Positions 1 to 7,609 are shown, counted from the first letter of the stretch. The stretch: 12,224 bases of DNA from H111-94 sp034436045 (GCA_034436045.1 DAOTVZ010000082.1:1-12224), one strand, 5' to 3'. Program-made: numbers and translations. Notes: generated by a model not told the origin, from the letters alone.

Positions 1-1475
1 TGCACAAGTCAAAGGGTAACCTGGTGGTGTTTGACGACGCGGCTGAGCGCGTAGGTGCCGATACCATGCGCTGGCTCTATACCAACCATGAACCGGAACA
101 GAACCTGAACTTCCCGCGTATCCCCAGCGAGGAGGATATGAAGAAGGCGGAAGAAAGTGGAATGCCGGTACGTCTGAGCGAGAAGTGGATGCTGGTGCGC
201 AGGACGCTGGACAAAATCTGGAATGTCTACTGGTTCTTTGTGACCTATGCCAATATCGACCAGTTTGACCCGATGTTGTACCAGTTGCCGGTGTCGAAGC
301 GCAGCGATCTCGACCGCTGGATACTCTCCGAGTTGCAGTTGACGATTCAGACGGTGACGGAGGGGCTGGAGCAGTACGATTCGGTGAGACCAGGTGAGAG
401 CATACAGGAGTTTCTGGAAGACCTCTCCAACTGGTATTTGCGCCGGAGTCGTGAGCGCATCTGGGCCTCTGGCATGGAGGATGATAAGATAGCGGCCTAC
501 CTGACGCTCTACGAATGTCTGACAACGCTGGTGACGCTGCTGGCCCCATTTATGCCTTTTGTCACCGAAGAACTCTATCAGAATCTGGTACGTAGCGTCA
601 ATCCGAAGGCACCGCTCAGCGTTCACCTGTGTGACTGGCCACAGGTGAATAAGTATCTGATCGATGAGAAGTTGACGCGCGACACGCATCTGGTTATGCG
701 CGTAGTAGGGCTGGGCCGTTCGGCGCGTGAGAAGGCGCAGATCAAGGTGCGTCAACCGTTGAACACGCTACATGTGCATGTGACGAGCAAGGATGAGGAG
801 GAGGCGCTGTTGCGGTTGCAGGAACAGGTACTTGAAGAGTTGAATATCAAGCACCTGCAATTGATGAGTGATGAGAGCGACATGCTGGCCTATAGCTTGA
901 AGCCGCAGGCGAAGGTATTGGGGCCAAAGTATGGGGCACTGGTACAGAAGATTCTGGCGGCCTTCAAGGCCTTCGATGCGCATGATATGCAGGTAGCGGC
1001 GCGGCAACTCAAAGAGACGGGTCAGCTTGTCTTGACCATTGACCCGGTGGATGGGAAGCAGGTTACATTGACGGCGGAGGAAGTCGAGGTGACCTCTACA
1101 GCGCGTCCTGGCTATGTGACTGCTGAGGAAAATGGCTACATTGTTGCCCTTGAGACGACGATCACACCTGAACTGCGGCAGGAGGGACTCATCCGCGATC
1201 TAACGCACTATATCCAGGATATGCGTAAGAAGGCGGGTTTGAACATCGAAGATCACATCGGTCTGGCGCTCTACACGGATGATGTCGAACTGGCTCGTAT
1301 ACTGGCTGAGTATGGTGAGTCTATCAAGAGCGAGACGCTGGCAGATTACGGTCTGATCTCCGTCAGCGACGAGAACAAACCGCCGTTTGAGGAATTGTAT
1401 CGAGAAACCATCTCACCGACTTCACTCAAGAAGCTGGAGAATTATACAGTCGAGGTTGTAATCGGCAAGATGTAG
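1..1475 (+). CDS. ileS: Isoleucyl-tRNA synthetase, C-terminal part (5' end outside window)
   Basis: This class I enzyme charges tRNA-Ile with isoleucine in the cytoplasm. The reading frame is open from the window edge (first full codon at 3), leaving about 490 visible residues. It opens with HKSKGN, the end of the KMSKS catalytic loop in its HKSKG form, followed by the conserved stretch leading to GADTMRW. The anticodon-binding helical domain follows, with the family landmark NWYLRRSRERIW (about 430-475) and APFMPFVTEELYQ. The C-terminal part, with VRQPLNTLHV, ITPELRQEGLIRDL and QDMRKKAGLNIED, matches the extension (DUF5915-like) of the eukaryote-type IleRS clade. There is no C-terminal CxxC zinc finger, which the common bacterial type carries. 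The HIGH motif and editing domain lie upstream of the window. Identity is secure; the clade assignment is inferred from the C-terminus. Confidence 0.95.
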   Translation, partial: HKSKGNLVVFDDAAERVGADTMRWLYTNHEPEQNLNFPRIPSEEDMKKAEESGMPVRLSEKWMLVRRTLDKIWNVYWFFVTYANIDQFDPMLYQLPVSKRSDLDRWILSELQLTIQTVTEGLEQYDSVRPGESIQEFLEDLSNWYLRRSRERIWASGMEDDKIAAYLTLYECLTTLVTLLAPFMPFVTEELYQNLVRSVNPKAPLSVHLCDWPQVNKYLIDEKLTRDTHLVMRVVGLGRSAREKAQIKVRQPLNTLHVHVTSKDEEEALLRLQEQVLEELNIKHLQLMSDESDMLAYSLKPQAKVLGPKYGALVQKILAAFKAFDAHDMQVAARQLKETGQLVLTIDPVDGKQVTLTAEEVEVTSTARPGYVTAEENGYIVALETTITPELRQEGLIRDLTHYIQDMRKKAGLNIEDHIGLALYTDDVELARILAEYGESIKSETLADYGLISVSDENKPPFEELYRETISPTSLKKLENYTVEVVIGKM

Positions 1476-1483
1476 GGATATGA

Positions 1484-1588
1484 TTTATCTCGCCCTGCTT
1501 GTTGTTCGTGTCGATCTTGTGGTGACCAGGGATTTCAAATAGCATTGATCCACGTCTTCGACATGACTTACGGGCAGGGCGAGATGAA
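1484..1588 (+). repeat. Long imperfect palindrome / RNA hairpin downstream of ileS
   Basis: Two 39-nt arms (1484-1522 and 1550-1588) face each other around a 27-nt loop. Paired by hand, 28 positions are Watson-Crick, 6 are G-U wobbles and 5 are mismatches. The outer part is strongest, with 12 uninterrupted base pairs between 1487-1498 and 1574-1585 (ATCTCGCCCTGC and its complement). All six wobbles are G-U only in the plus-strand transcript; on the minus strand they would be A-C mismatches. It begins 8 nt after the ileS stop. No T-tract follows, so it is not a standard intrinsic terminator. It could be a 3'-end processing or stability hairpin, or a decayed palindromic (REP/MITE-like) element. 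An 8-nt direct repeat CTTACGGG (1567-1574 and 1596-1603) overlaps and follows the right arm. Confidence 0.7.
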
Positions 1589-1693
1589 TTGTCCCCTTAC
1601 GGGATATACCTGTTTCATTTGCGTTTGGAAAAATGCATCATTACATTCTTTATGTGATTACCGGTTTCGGTTTTTAGAGTCCATTACAGGCCC

Positions 1694-3634
1694 TTATATC
1701 GCGTAGAGTTCGAAGTTGGAGTAGGTTACTGTGCTACTGGTATCGATGACGAGTCCAACATTACCACTTGGATAGGCTCCACTTTCTATACTACCTTGCC
1801 AAACGCCATTAAAGTATACCTTAAAGATATTTCCTTGTACGAGTACGTCAATAGTGACGGGGCCGTTGTTGATTGCCATTGTGCCTTGTTGTGCATGGAG
1901 AGTATTTGCGGCTCCAGTTTTATTATCATATACATCTCCTTGCCAATAGCCGTCGGATGAGATAAGGAATGCATAGCCACCAGATTGGGAGCCGGGCTGA
2001 TTGCGGAAGAAAATGCCGAAATTGCCACTCACATGGCTGACCTGTACCTGGATGATGTAGTCATTGGGGAATGACTGCCCGTTGGGAAGCTGGTTCAGGA
2101 AGATACCGGCGAGATAGCTGGAACTGGTATTGCCAAGAGTGACACCATTTGATAGACATTTCACGATGGCATTGCTTTGAGTACCCCACGCACCGCCATA
2201 GTGGTCGCATTTCGCGCCGGGGAGAGGCGTAGCATAGAGTAATTGCCCGGCGGCGATAGCAGCTTTAGGAGCGACATAGGGGGTAGGTGTTATTGCCGAT
2301 GAAGCTGTTTTAGCAGGCTTTTGAACTGTATTATGTTGTGTGGGCGTAAAATGCAGGTAGGCGGCAAACCCACTGATGATGAGAATCAGTATGATGATGG
2401 TACTCAAAAGAATCGTGTTGAGGGGCTGTCTTTCACGCTTTGGCGGTTTACCAACTTTTGTGGTTGCGGCACGCCGTTCCAGGCTATAGTTAGCGGGAAT
2501 TTCAGGCTGAGCGGCTTTTGTTGAATGTGCAACGACAGTTGGTTGGTATTCAACCGGCACATCAGGCAGGTGTGTTGCTGGGGATAGAGGAGGCTCGGCG
2601 GGTTTTGGCGGCTCCATACGTGGAGCTTCTTCTGTTGAAGCGCTATTGAGTGCGGCGGGAGAAGTCTCCAACACAGCTTCGTTGCCCAGGACGAGGGGCG
2701 TTTCGTGTTCGTTATGGATGGGGACAGTTGTGTAATAGGTTGTCGGGGCCTGATGCGGGTCGATGGCGGCGCGTAGGGCACGGGCCAGTTCACCTGCACT
2801 GGTATAGCGTTGTTCGGGTTGTTTGGCCAGGGCTTTCAAAACGACGGCATCGACGTTTGTGGGCAGTGCCGGATTGAGTTGCGAAGGGAGTGGAGGCGGT
2901 TCCATTGCATGTTTAATAGCGATAGAGACTGCTGAGGTGCCTGTAAAGGGGACGCGCCCGGTCAGCATATGGAAAAGAACCACACCCAGGGAGTAGACGT
3001 CGGAGCGATAATCGACGGCATGGCCCGTACCTTGTTCTGGCGAAAGGTACTCTGGAGTGCCAATGATAGCGCCGGTACTGGTCAAAGCAGTGGCTGGTGT
3101 ATTGCCGGTGCCCAATTCGCTGACATCTTTGATAATTTTGGCCAGGCCAAAATCGGCCAGCAGGACACGTCCATCGGCGTGAAAGAGCATGTTGCCTGGC
3201 TTGAGGTCACGATGGACGATACCCTGGGCATGGGCGCAGTCCAGGGCTGAGGCGGCTTGTTCAAGGATATGTAGTGCCTCTTCTAGTGGAAGTTTGCCTT
3301 TTTGTTCCAGGCGTGTGCGTAATGTGCCGCCAGTCACGTAGGGCATGACAATATAGGCGAGATCATCCTGTTCATCGTATTCGTAGACTGGCATGATGTT
3401 CACGTGATCGAGTGCGGCCACCGCATCGGCTTCGCGGCGGAAGCGGGTCAAAAATTCCGCTCGTGGTCGGGTTTCCATTAAGATGCTGGGCATCAACACT
3501 TTGACGGCCACCAGGCGTCGGGGGCGTGTTTGTTGTGCCAGGTACACTGCGCCCATCCCGCCACGTCCAATCAGGCGTTGCAAGATGCAGTTTCCGAGCG
3601 AGTGACCGAGTAATGCATTGCTATCGATAACCAA
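1694..3634 (-). CDS. Transmembrane Ser/Thr protein kinase (PknB-like) with extracytoplasmic ConA/lectin-like domain
   Basis: Hanks-type receptor kinase, 646 residues from the TTG at 3634. Residues about 12-290 form the kinase domain: glycine loop GRGGMG (23-28), ATP-binding Lys45 in VAVKVL, catalytic HRDLKPGN (Asp143, Asn148), DFG (161-163), and a TSTG-rich activation loop before GTPEYLSPEQ. All catalytic residues are present. A Pro-rich linker (about 300-400) leads to one membrane helix (about 406-428, TILLSTIIILILIISGFAAY). The outer part (about 466-646) looks like a beta-sandwich of the DUF1080/concanavalin-like kind, ending SNFELYAI. It has two Cys (476, 493) that might form a disulfide. 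It probably binds an external glycan or other ligand and signals by phosphorylating cytoplasmic targets. A TTG at 3652 is an alternative start, but it overlaps the best ribosome-binding site. No strong terminator follows it. Confidence 0.93.
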   Translation of the reverse strand: MVIDSNALLGHSLGNCILQRLIGRGGMGAVYLAQQTRPRRLVAVKVLMPSILMETRPRAEFLTRFRREADAVAALDHVNIMPVYEYDEQDDLAYIVMPYVTGGTLRTRLEQKGKLPLEEALHILEQAASALDCAHAQGIVHRDLKPGNMLFHADGRVLLADFGLAKIIKDVSELGTGNTPATALTSTGAIIGTPEYLSPEQGTGHAVDYRSDVYSLGVVLFHMLTGRVPFTGTSAVSIAIKHAMEPPPLPSQLNPALPTNVDAVVLKALAKQPEQRYTSAGELARALRAAIDPHQAPTTYYTTVPIHNEHETPLVLGNEAVLETSPAALNSASTEEAPRMEPPKPAEPPLSPATHLPDVPVEYQPTVVAHSTKAAQPEIPANYSLERRAATTKVGKPPKRERQPLNTILLSTIIILILIISGFAAYLHFTPTQHNTVQKPAKTASSAITPTPYVAPKAAIAAGQLLYATPLPGAKCDHYGGAWGTQSNAIVKCLSNGVTLGNTSSSYLAGIFLNQLPNGQSFPNDYIIQVQVSHVSGNFGIFFRNQPGSQSGGYAFLISSDGYWQGDVYDNKTGAANTLHAQQGTMAINNGPVTIDVLVQGNIFKVYFNGVWQGSIESGAYPSGNVGLVIDTSSTVTYSNFELYAI

Positions 3635-3644
3635 GCCCGTTCTT

Positions 3645-3650
3645 CCTCTC
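3645..3650 (-). promoter_or_regulatory. Ribosome-binding site deciding the kinase start
   Basis: GAGAGG lies 10 nt upstream of the TTG at 3634 on the minus strand. The other in-frame start, TTG at 3652, overlaps this site and has no comparable Shine-Dalgarno, so 3634 is preferred. Confidence 0.5.
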
Positions 3651-3692
3651 AAAGATAGTATGTATAAGTTCTGAATAAAGAACTACTTGTTG

Positions 3693-3720
3693 TTTATAAG
3701 GAGACTTGAAATCATGACAA
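3693..3720 (-). promoter_or_regulatory. Candidate sigma-A promoter for the kinase gene (proximal)
   Basis: On the minus strand, TTGTCA (3720-3715), a 16-bp spacer and TATAAA (3698-3693) resemble a housekeeping promoter. The 5' leader would be roughly 50 nt. This is a motif match only. Confidence 0.45.
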
Positions 3721-3758
3721 GAAAACGACATGAATCCATTTAACAAAAGTACGTCCTT

Positions 3759-3787
3759 ATTATACATGTCTTTGTCTACCAGACCAA
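3759..3787 (-). promoter_or_regulatory. Candidate sigma-A promoter for the kinase gene (distal)
   Basis: On the minus strand, TTGGTC (3787-3782), a 17-bp spacer and a perfect TATAAT (3764-3759). Its -35 sits inside the left arm of the inverted repeat at 3783-3843, so a DNA-binding protein or structure there could affect it. Motif match only. Confidence 0.45.
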
Positions 3788-3843
3788 CCGGAATAGGAGC
3801 AGTAGCCGGGGAAAATATCTTTTCCGGGGACGAAGGGGTTGGT
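3783..3843. repeat. Nested inverted repeats in the divergent intergenic region
   Basis: Outer arms ACCAACC (3783-3789) and GGTTGGT (3837-3843) enclose an inner perfect hairpin, GGAAAA-TATC-TTTTCC (3810-3825). The segment lies in the roughly 340 bp between the kinase and FAH-family starts, which otherwise holds only candidate promoters. It could be an operator, a cruciform or a small palindromic repeat. Function is unknown. Confidence 0.4.
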
Positions 3844-3870
3844 GGTGCCCTCATGCCTATGTAAAACTCA

Positions 3871-3900
3871 TTGATTTGGCCATAAGGCATGTCATATATT
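3871..3900 (+). promoter_or_regulatory. Candidate promoter for the FAH-MBL gene pair
   Basis: TTGATT (3871-3876), an 18-bp spacer and TATATT (3895-3900) lie about 70 nt upstream of the chosen FAH-family start. Both hexamers are partial matches to the sigma-A consensus. Motif match only. Confidence 0.4.
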
Positions 3901-3961
3901 TCTCAGTGGAAGCATGCTTGCGCTGGTTTCTACTTGTTAGACTGTTGTCATATTTATGGAA

Positions 3962-3966
3962 AGAGG
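3962..3966 (+). promoter_or_regulatory. Ribosome-binding site deciding the FAH-family start
   Basis: AGAGG sits 6 nt before the ATG at 3973. The ATG at 3967 touches the site directly, and the one at 3889 has no Shine-Dalgarno, so 3973 is preferred. Confidence 0.55.
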
Positions 3967-3972
3967 ATGAGC

Positions 3973-4947
3973 ATGAGACTTGTCACCTATGAAGTGCAAA
4001 CAGTGATTGGCCCTTTTAGGAGGGTGGGGGTGTGGCAGGATGATGGGAGCATTGTGGATGTCAATTTTCTTGTTGCTGAGCATTACAGGCGTACAGGTAA
4101 TGACAATGCTTCCTATCGCGCTGCTGACTATGTTGCTCCCAGTGAGATGATTGCCTTTATCGCTGGTGGAAAACGCACGCTGGATACGGTGCGTGAAGCT
4201 CTTGCGCTGGTTCGTCCTTCACATGAAGAGCGTGGTGCAAGAGGAGAGCAGATAGTCTTTCTACGTGATGAGGTACGGCTATGTGCGCCATTACCACGTC
4301 CCCGACGTATTCATGATTTCATGGTAGTTGAGGAGCACGTGCGTAACAGTTTCAAAGGCAATGTGCCAGGAGAGTGGTATAACATGCCGGTGTGTTATAA
4401 GGGGAATCCAGATGCGGTGATTGGGCCGGGTGATGCTGTGCGCTGGCCGCGTTACACAGAGAAGCTCGATTACGAATTAGAAATGTGTGCGATCATAGGG
4501 CGACAAGGGAAGGATATACCGGCATCGCAGGCCCAACCATATATTTATGGTTACTCCATCTTTAATGACTTCTCGGCACGAGATATTCAGTTGCGTGAGA
4601 TGTCAGTGGGATTGGGGCCATTCAAGGGCAAGGATTTTGCGACAGCTATCGGGCCATGCATTGCTACTGCTGATGAATTTGATGTCTTGCATGCGCCTAT
4701 GCGCTTCAGGGTTAACGGTGAGGAGTGGTCGTCGGGTAGTCTTGGGCAAATGCGTTTCTCCTTTGAGGAGATTATCGAATATCTTTCCAATGAGGAAGAG
4801 ATCTATCCGGGTGATGTTTTGGGTAGTGGAACTATCGGGCGTGGCTGTGGCCTGGAGCTTGATCGGTGGATTGCGCCAGGTGATCGACTGGAGGCAGAGG
4901 TAGAAGGCATTGGGGTTCTGATGAATATTGTGGGTGCGCGAGACTGA
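3973..4947 (+). CDS. Fumarylacetoacetate hydrolase-family protein
   Basis: Cytoplasmic metal-dependent enzyme of the FAH superfamily, 324 residues, which acts on C-C bonds or on enol/keto acids from catabolism of aromatic compounds. The N-terminal part (about 1-105) is the variable FAH domain. The catalytic core starts at RIHDFMVVEEH, with a probable catalytic Glu-His (121-122). Metal ligands are visible as Glu168 and Glu170 in LDYELE and Asp199 in FNDFSARD. LGPFKGKDFATAIGP (214-228) closely recalls true fumarylacetoacetases, while the short length is nearer the bacterial 2-keto-4-pentenoate hydratase/isomerase type. The substrate cannot be read from sequence. The frame stays open upstream to an ATG at 3889, but that extension is not family-like and covers the candidate promoter. 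The next gene follows after 51 nt, suggesting co-transcription. Confidence 0.9.
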   Translation: MRLVTYEVQTVIGPFRRVGVWQDDGSIVDVNFLVAEHYRRTGNDNASYRAADYVAPSEMIAFIAGGKRTLDTVREALALVRPSHEERGARGEQIVFLRDEVRLCAPLPRPRRIHDFMVVEEHVRNSFKGNVPGEWYNMPVCYKGNPDAVIGPGDAVRWPRYTEKLDYELEMCAIIGRQGKDIPASQAQPYIYGYSIFNDFSARDIQLREMSVGLGPFKGKDFATAIGPCIATADEFDVLHAPMRFRVNGEEWSSGSLGQMRFSFEEIIEYLSNEEEIYPGDVLGSGTIGRGCGLELDRWIAPGDRLEAEVEGIGVLMNIVGARD

Positions 4948-4998
4948 GACGAGAATATTTTTACGCTGGTAGCAGTACAGAGGGAGAGGAGAAATATC

Positions 4999-5949
4999 AT
5001 GGGTAACTGGAAATATATCAGAGGTTTGCATGATCTGGGCAATTCCGTGTATGCCTATTTGCAGCCCGATGGTACCTGGGGATGGAGCAATGCCGGCTTG
5101 ATTACAGATGGCGAGACGTCTTTGCTGGTTGATACGCTCTTTGATCTTTCACTGACACAAGAGATGCTGGATACCATGCGCAGGTCGGTTGCTGCGGCAC
5201 GGCAGATTGATATGGTGGTGAATTCGCATGCCAACGGCGATCATTGCTATGGTAACGAACTGGTGGCCGACGCGCGGATCATTGCCTCAAGACACACGGC
5301 TGAGGAGATGTTGACCGAAATAACACCGTCTCAATTTGCTGAGTTACTCAAGCAAGCACCGGCGATGGGTGCAACGGGTGAGTATCTGTTGCGTATCTTT
5401 GGTCCATTCAAATTTGATGGCATCACGCTAACGCTGCCCAAAGAGACCTTTGAGGGCACGATGAAGTTGCAAGTGGGCAACAAAGAGGTACAACTGATTG
5501 AGGTTGGCCCTGCGCACACGCGGGGTGATACGCTGGTTTATGTACCGGGTGATCATGTAATCTTTACGGCGGACATTCTTTTTATTGGGGGCCATCCGAT
5601 TGCCTGGGCCGGGCCAGTCAGCAACTGGATTCGTGCCTGTGACTACATTCTCTCGCTGGATGTCGAAACGATTGTGCCCGGTCATGGCCCGATTACGGAC
5701 AAAGATGGAGTAAGGGAGTTCAAGAGTTATCTCGAATATGTCTTTGATGAGGCCCGTAAGCGTTACGAGGTCGGTATGCCCTCTTTTGAGGCGGCTAAGT
5801 CGATTCCGATGGAGCGATATGCTTCCTGGACGGATGGTGAGCGGATTGCTGTGACAGTGGCAACCATTTACCGCGAACTGAGCGGAGATCAGTCGCACGC
5901 TGATCGCGTTACCTCGTTTGCGGAAATGGCGGCGTTGGCAAAGAAGTAG
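4999..5949 (+). CDS. Metallo-beta-lactamase-fold hydrolase
   Basis: This 316-residue protein has the MBL fold, a metal-dependent hydrolase scaffold, probably cytoplasmic since no signal peptide is visible. The metal site can be traced: HANGDH (77-82) replaces the usual HxHxDH, so the second His is Asn79. His173 is in GPAHTRGDT, Asp192 in FTADILF, and His229 in VPGHGPI. The rest of the fold follows, including the N-terminal strand block WSNAGLITDGETSLLVDTLF. The start is supported by AGGAG 7 nt upstream. It follows the FAH-family gene by 51 nt and is followed by a strong terminator, so the two probably form one unit. That hints at a shared catabolic route in which this enzyme cleaves an ester, lactone or thioester, but the substrate is unknown. 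Confidence 0.9.
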   Translation: MGNWKYIRGLHDLGNSVYAYLQPDGTWGWSNAGLITDGETSLLVDTLFDLSLTQEMLDTMRRSVAAARQIDMVVNSHANGDHCYGNELVADARIIASRHTAEEMLTEITPSQFAELLKQAPAMGATGEYLLRIFGPFKFDGITLTLPKETFEGTMKLQVGNKEVQLIEVGPAHTRGDTLVYVPGDHVIFTADILFIGGHPIAWAGPVSNWIRACDYILSLDVETIVPGHGPITDKDGVREFKSYLEYVFDEARKRYEVGMPSFEAAKSIPMERYASWTDGERIAVTVATIYRELSGDQSHADRVTSFAEMAALAKK

Positions 5950-5953
5950 AGAT

Positions 5954-5999
5954 GTCGCGCGGTGTGGTATGGCCCTGCCACACCGCGCGATACCTTTTT
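5954..5999 (+). terminator. Intrinsic terminator of the FAH-MBL unit
   Basis: A perfect 13-bp GC-rich stem (TCGCGCGGTGTGG at 5955-5967 with its complement at 5978-5990) has a 10-nt loop. A further G-U pair extends it (5954/5991), and five T follow at 5995-5999. It starts 5 nt after the MBL stop. The converging transporter gene ends at 5998 inside the T-run. The minus-strand side lacks a T-tract beyond the stem, so termination is best supported on the plus strand. Confidence 0.9.
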
Positions 6000-7506
6000 A
6001 AGAGGTAGGGGGACCCATGTTGGCGGTTTCGGTTTCTGGCGGTTCGGTATGAATGACGACGGAGCCGAGTTGAGGATAGGCCTGGCGCAAGGCACGTTTG
6101 ATCTCCTCGGCGTGAATGTGTACCTGGCTGAGTGGAGCGTCGGCGGCATAAGTGGCATGGAGGACGAGGTCTAGTTCGGGGGGATGTGTTTCTGGGATGG
6201 TGGGGCTGTGGAGAGTAGTGGTTGATGGTTGTGAGCAATAGAGGTGGATATCGTGTGCGCTGCCTTTGCCGGCGATGTTATCGACGATGTGGGCGATGTC
6301 CTCGGCCATATGTCTGTAGCATTGGGTAACATCCTGACGCTGGACGACCTGGTTGGTAGGAGCTTCCAGGTGAGTAGTGACGCGGCTGAGCTGGCGATTG
6401 GCTTGCAGGATGGCCTGTTCGAGGCGCGTTGCTACATCGTGGGCCTCACCCAGTCCCATATCACGTTGAACTTCAACGTCAAAATCTGCTTCTAAGCGTC
6501 CGTTGCCGATCTCGCGCACGTGAATGTCATGGGCATGGACGCCCTGTTGTTCGGCGAGATAATGAATTTGCTCGGTGACAGTTTCCTGGGGCGAGGCAGT
6601 TGGTTCAACATGGACGACAACGTCAATCTCGCCCTGTGGGGCTATACTGCGCACGGCGTCCATTGCAGCGTGCTCGACACGTTCGGTCAGGGCGTGGGTT
6701 TGCTCGAAGGTGAAGGTGCGCGGTGCGGCGATAATAATGTCGGCAAAATACTTGTTGCCTGCGCGGCGCACGCGGATACGGCGGATTTCGGTCACGTTCT
6801 CAATGCGCTGGATTTGCTGTTGAAGCCGCTGGTTCATCTCGCCTGGTGCGTGATCGAGCAGAGCATCAATGGTTTCTTTGGCCAGGCGTAGGCTGACCCA
6901 GATGACGATGCAGGAGACGCCCAGGGCGGCGACAGCATCGGCCTGTTTGAGCCAGAGCGGCAGGCGAAAGGTTTCAGTCAGGCGCACCACGAGCAGACCG
7001 GCGATGACGACAGAGGAACTCCAGATGTCGGTACTGAAATGCAGCGCGTCGGCCTCAAGGGCCTGACTACCGAGCTTGCGGGCGATGCGCAGGAGGACAC
7101 GCGAGCGGGTGAAATCGACGCTTATCGAAATCAGCATGACGGCGAAGGCCCAGATACTGGCATCGACGGTGGCCTGACGGGTAATCAGGCGTTGAATGGC
7201 TTCATAGATAATCCAACAGGCGGTGAGCAGCAGGAGACCGGCCTCGAAAAAGGCGGAGAGATTCTCGACTTTGCTATGGCCATAATTATGGGTCGCGTCG
7301 GCAGGCTTATCGGCGACGCGGACAGCAAAAAGCGTCATGAGGGCTGCGACCAGGTCCAGACCTGAGTGGGCAGCTTCGGCCAGGATGCCGAGGCTACCGG
7401 TCAATAAGGCAACGACGATCTTTAAACTGGTGAGTCCAACTGCCGCTCCTACCGATGAGAGGGCGGCAAGCTGCTTTTGGCGCTCCGCTTGTAGGTCATG
7501 TGGCAT
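5998..7506 (-). CDS. Cation diffusion facilitator (CDF) family metal efflux transporter with extended C-terminal region
   Basis: Inner-membrane divalent-cation/proton antiporter, 502 residues; usual bacterial CDFs are about 300. Residues about 12-215 carry the six-helix transport domain. Both metal-binding HxxxD motifs are present: H47-D51 in EAAHSGLD and H156-D160 in ADALHFSTD. This His/Asp set resembles zinc-type CDFs, though specificity is not proven. THNYGHSKVENL (72-83) is the family loop. The cytoplasmic tail seems to hold three successive alpha-beta dimerisation-like modules (about 225-302, 315-383 and 390-490). Each has an HDIHV- or IRRIRV-like strand, a following helix, and a final strand ending in H-x-E/EP (VVHVEP, THLEAP, VIHTEP). 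It starts at ATG 7506, with an A/G-rich stretch (AAGAGA) upstream. It converges on the MBL gene. Confidence 0.92.
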   Translation of the reverse strand: MPHDLQAERQKQLAALSSVGAAVGLTSLKIVVALLTGSLGILAEAAHSGLDLVAALMTLFAVRVADKPADATHNYGHSKVENLSAFFEAGLLLLTACWIIYEAIQRLITRQATVDASIWAFAVMLISISVDFTRSRVLLRIARKLGSQALEADALHFSTDIWSSSVVIAGLLVVRLTETFRLPLWLKQADAVAALGVSCIVIWVSLRLAKETIDALLDHAPGEMNQRLQQQIQRIENVTEIRRIRVRRAGNKYFADIIIAAPRTFTFEQTHALTERVEHAAMDAVRSIAPQGEIDVVVHVEPTASPQETVTEQIHYLAEQQGVHAHDIHVREIGNGRLEADFDVEVQRDMGLGEAHDVATRLEQAILQANRQLSRVTTHLEAPTNQVVQRQDVTQCYRHMAEDIAHIVDNIAGKGSAHDIHLYCSQPSTTTLHSPTIPETHPPELDLVLHATYAADAPLSQVHIHAEEIKRALRQAYPQLGSVVIHTEPPETETANMGPPTS

Positions 7507-7580
7507 ATTTATCTCTTCTAGCGCTTTCTCTATTGAAATATTCCCTGAATGATTGAGAGATGATTTAAATTGTTCTAATC

Positions 7581-7609
7581 ATTCTATGTCGTTTCCCCAT
7601 TGTATGCAA
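7581..7609 (-). promoter_or_regulatory. Candidate promoter for the CDF transporter
   Basis: On the minus strand, TTGCAT (7609-7604), a 17-bp spacer and TAGAAT (7586-7581) lie about 75 nt before the ATG. The -10 matches five of six positions; the -35 is weak. The rest of 7507-7728 shows no gene or clear repeat. Confidence 0.4.

Noticed and set aside
9..755. Long minus-strand open frame (248 codons) opposite ileS
   Set aside because: It is antisense to a clearly conserved synthetase, its product matches no family I recognise, and it has no ribosome-binding site or neighbours in that direction.
1660..1675. Small hairpin ACCG-GTTT-CGGT followed by T-run as an ileS terminator
   Set aside because: A 4-bp stem is too weak to call; the large hairpin at 1484-1588 is the more notable structure.
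2404..2799. 131-codon alternative frame within the kinase gene
   Set aside because: It is out of frame with the kinase linker, and its Pro/Ser-rich product reflects the linker's base composition.
3889..3972. 28-residue N-terminal extension of the FAH-family protein
   Set aside because: No ribosome-binding site; the residues do not look like an FAH N-terminus, and the stretch overlaps the candidate promoter.
6244..7365. Several plus-strand open frames opposite the CDF transporter
   Set aside because: The minus-strand frame shows full CDF motifs across the whole length; the plus-strand products are low-complexity shadows without recognisable motifs.
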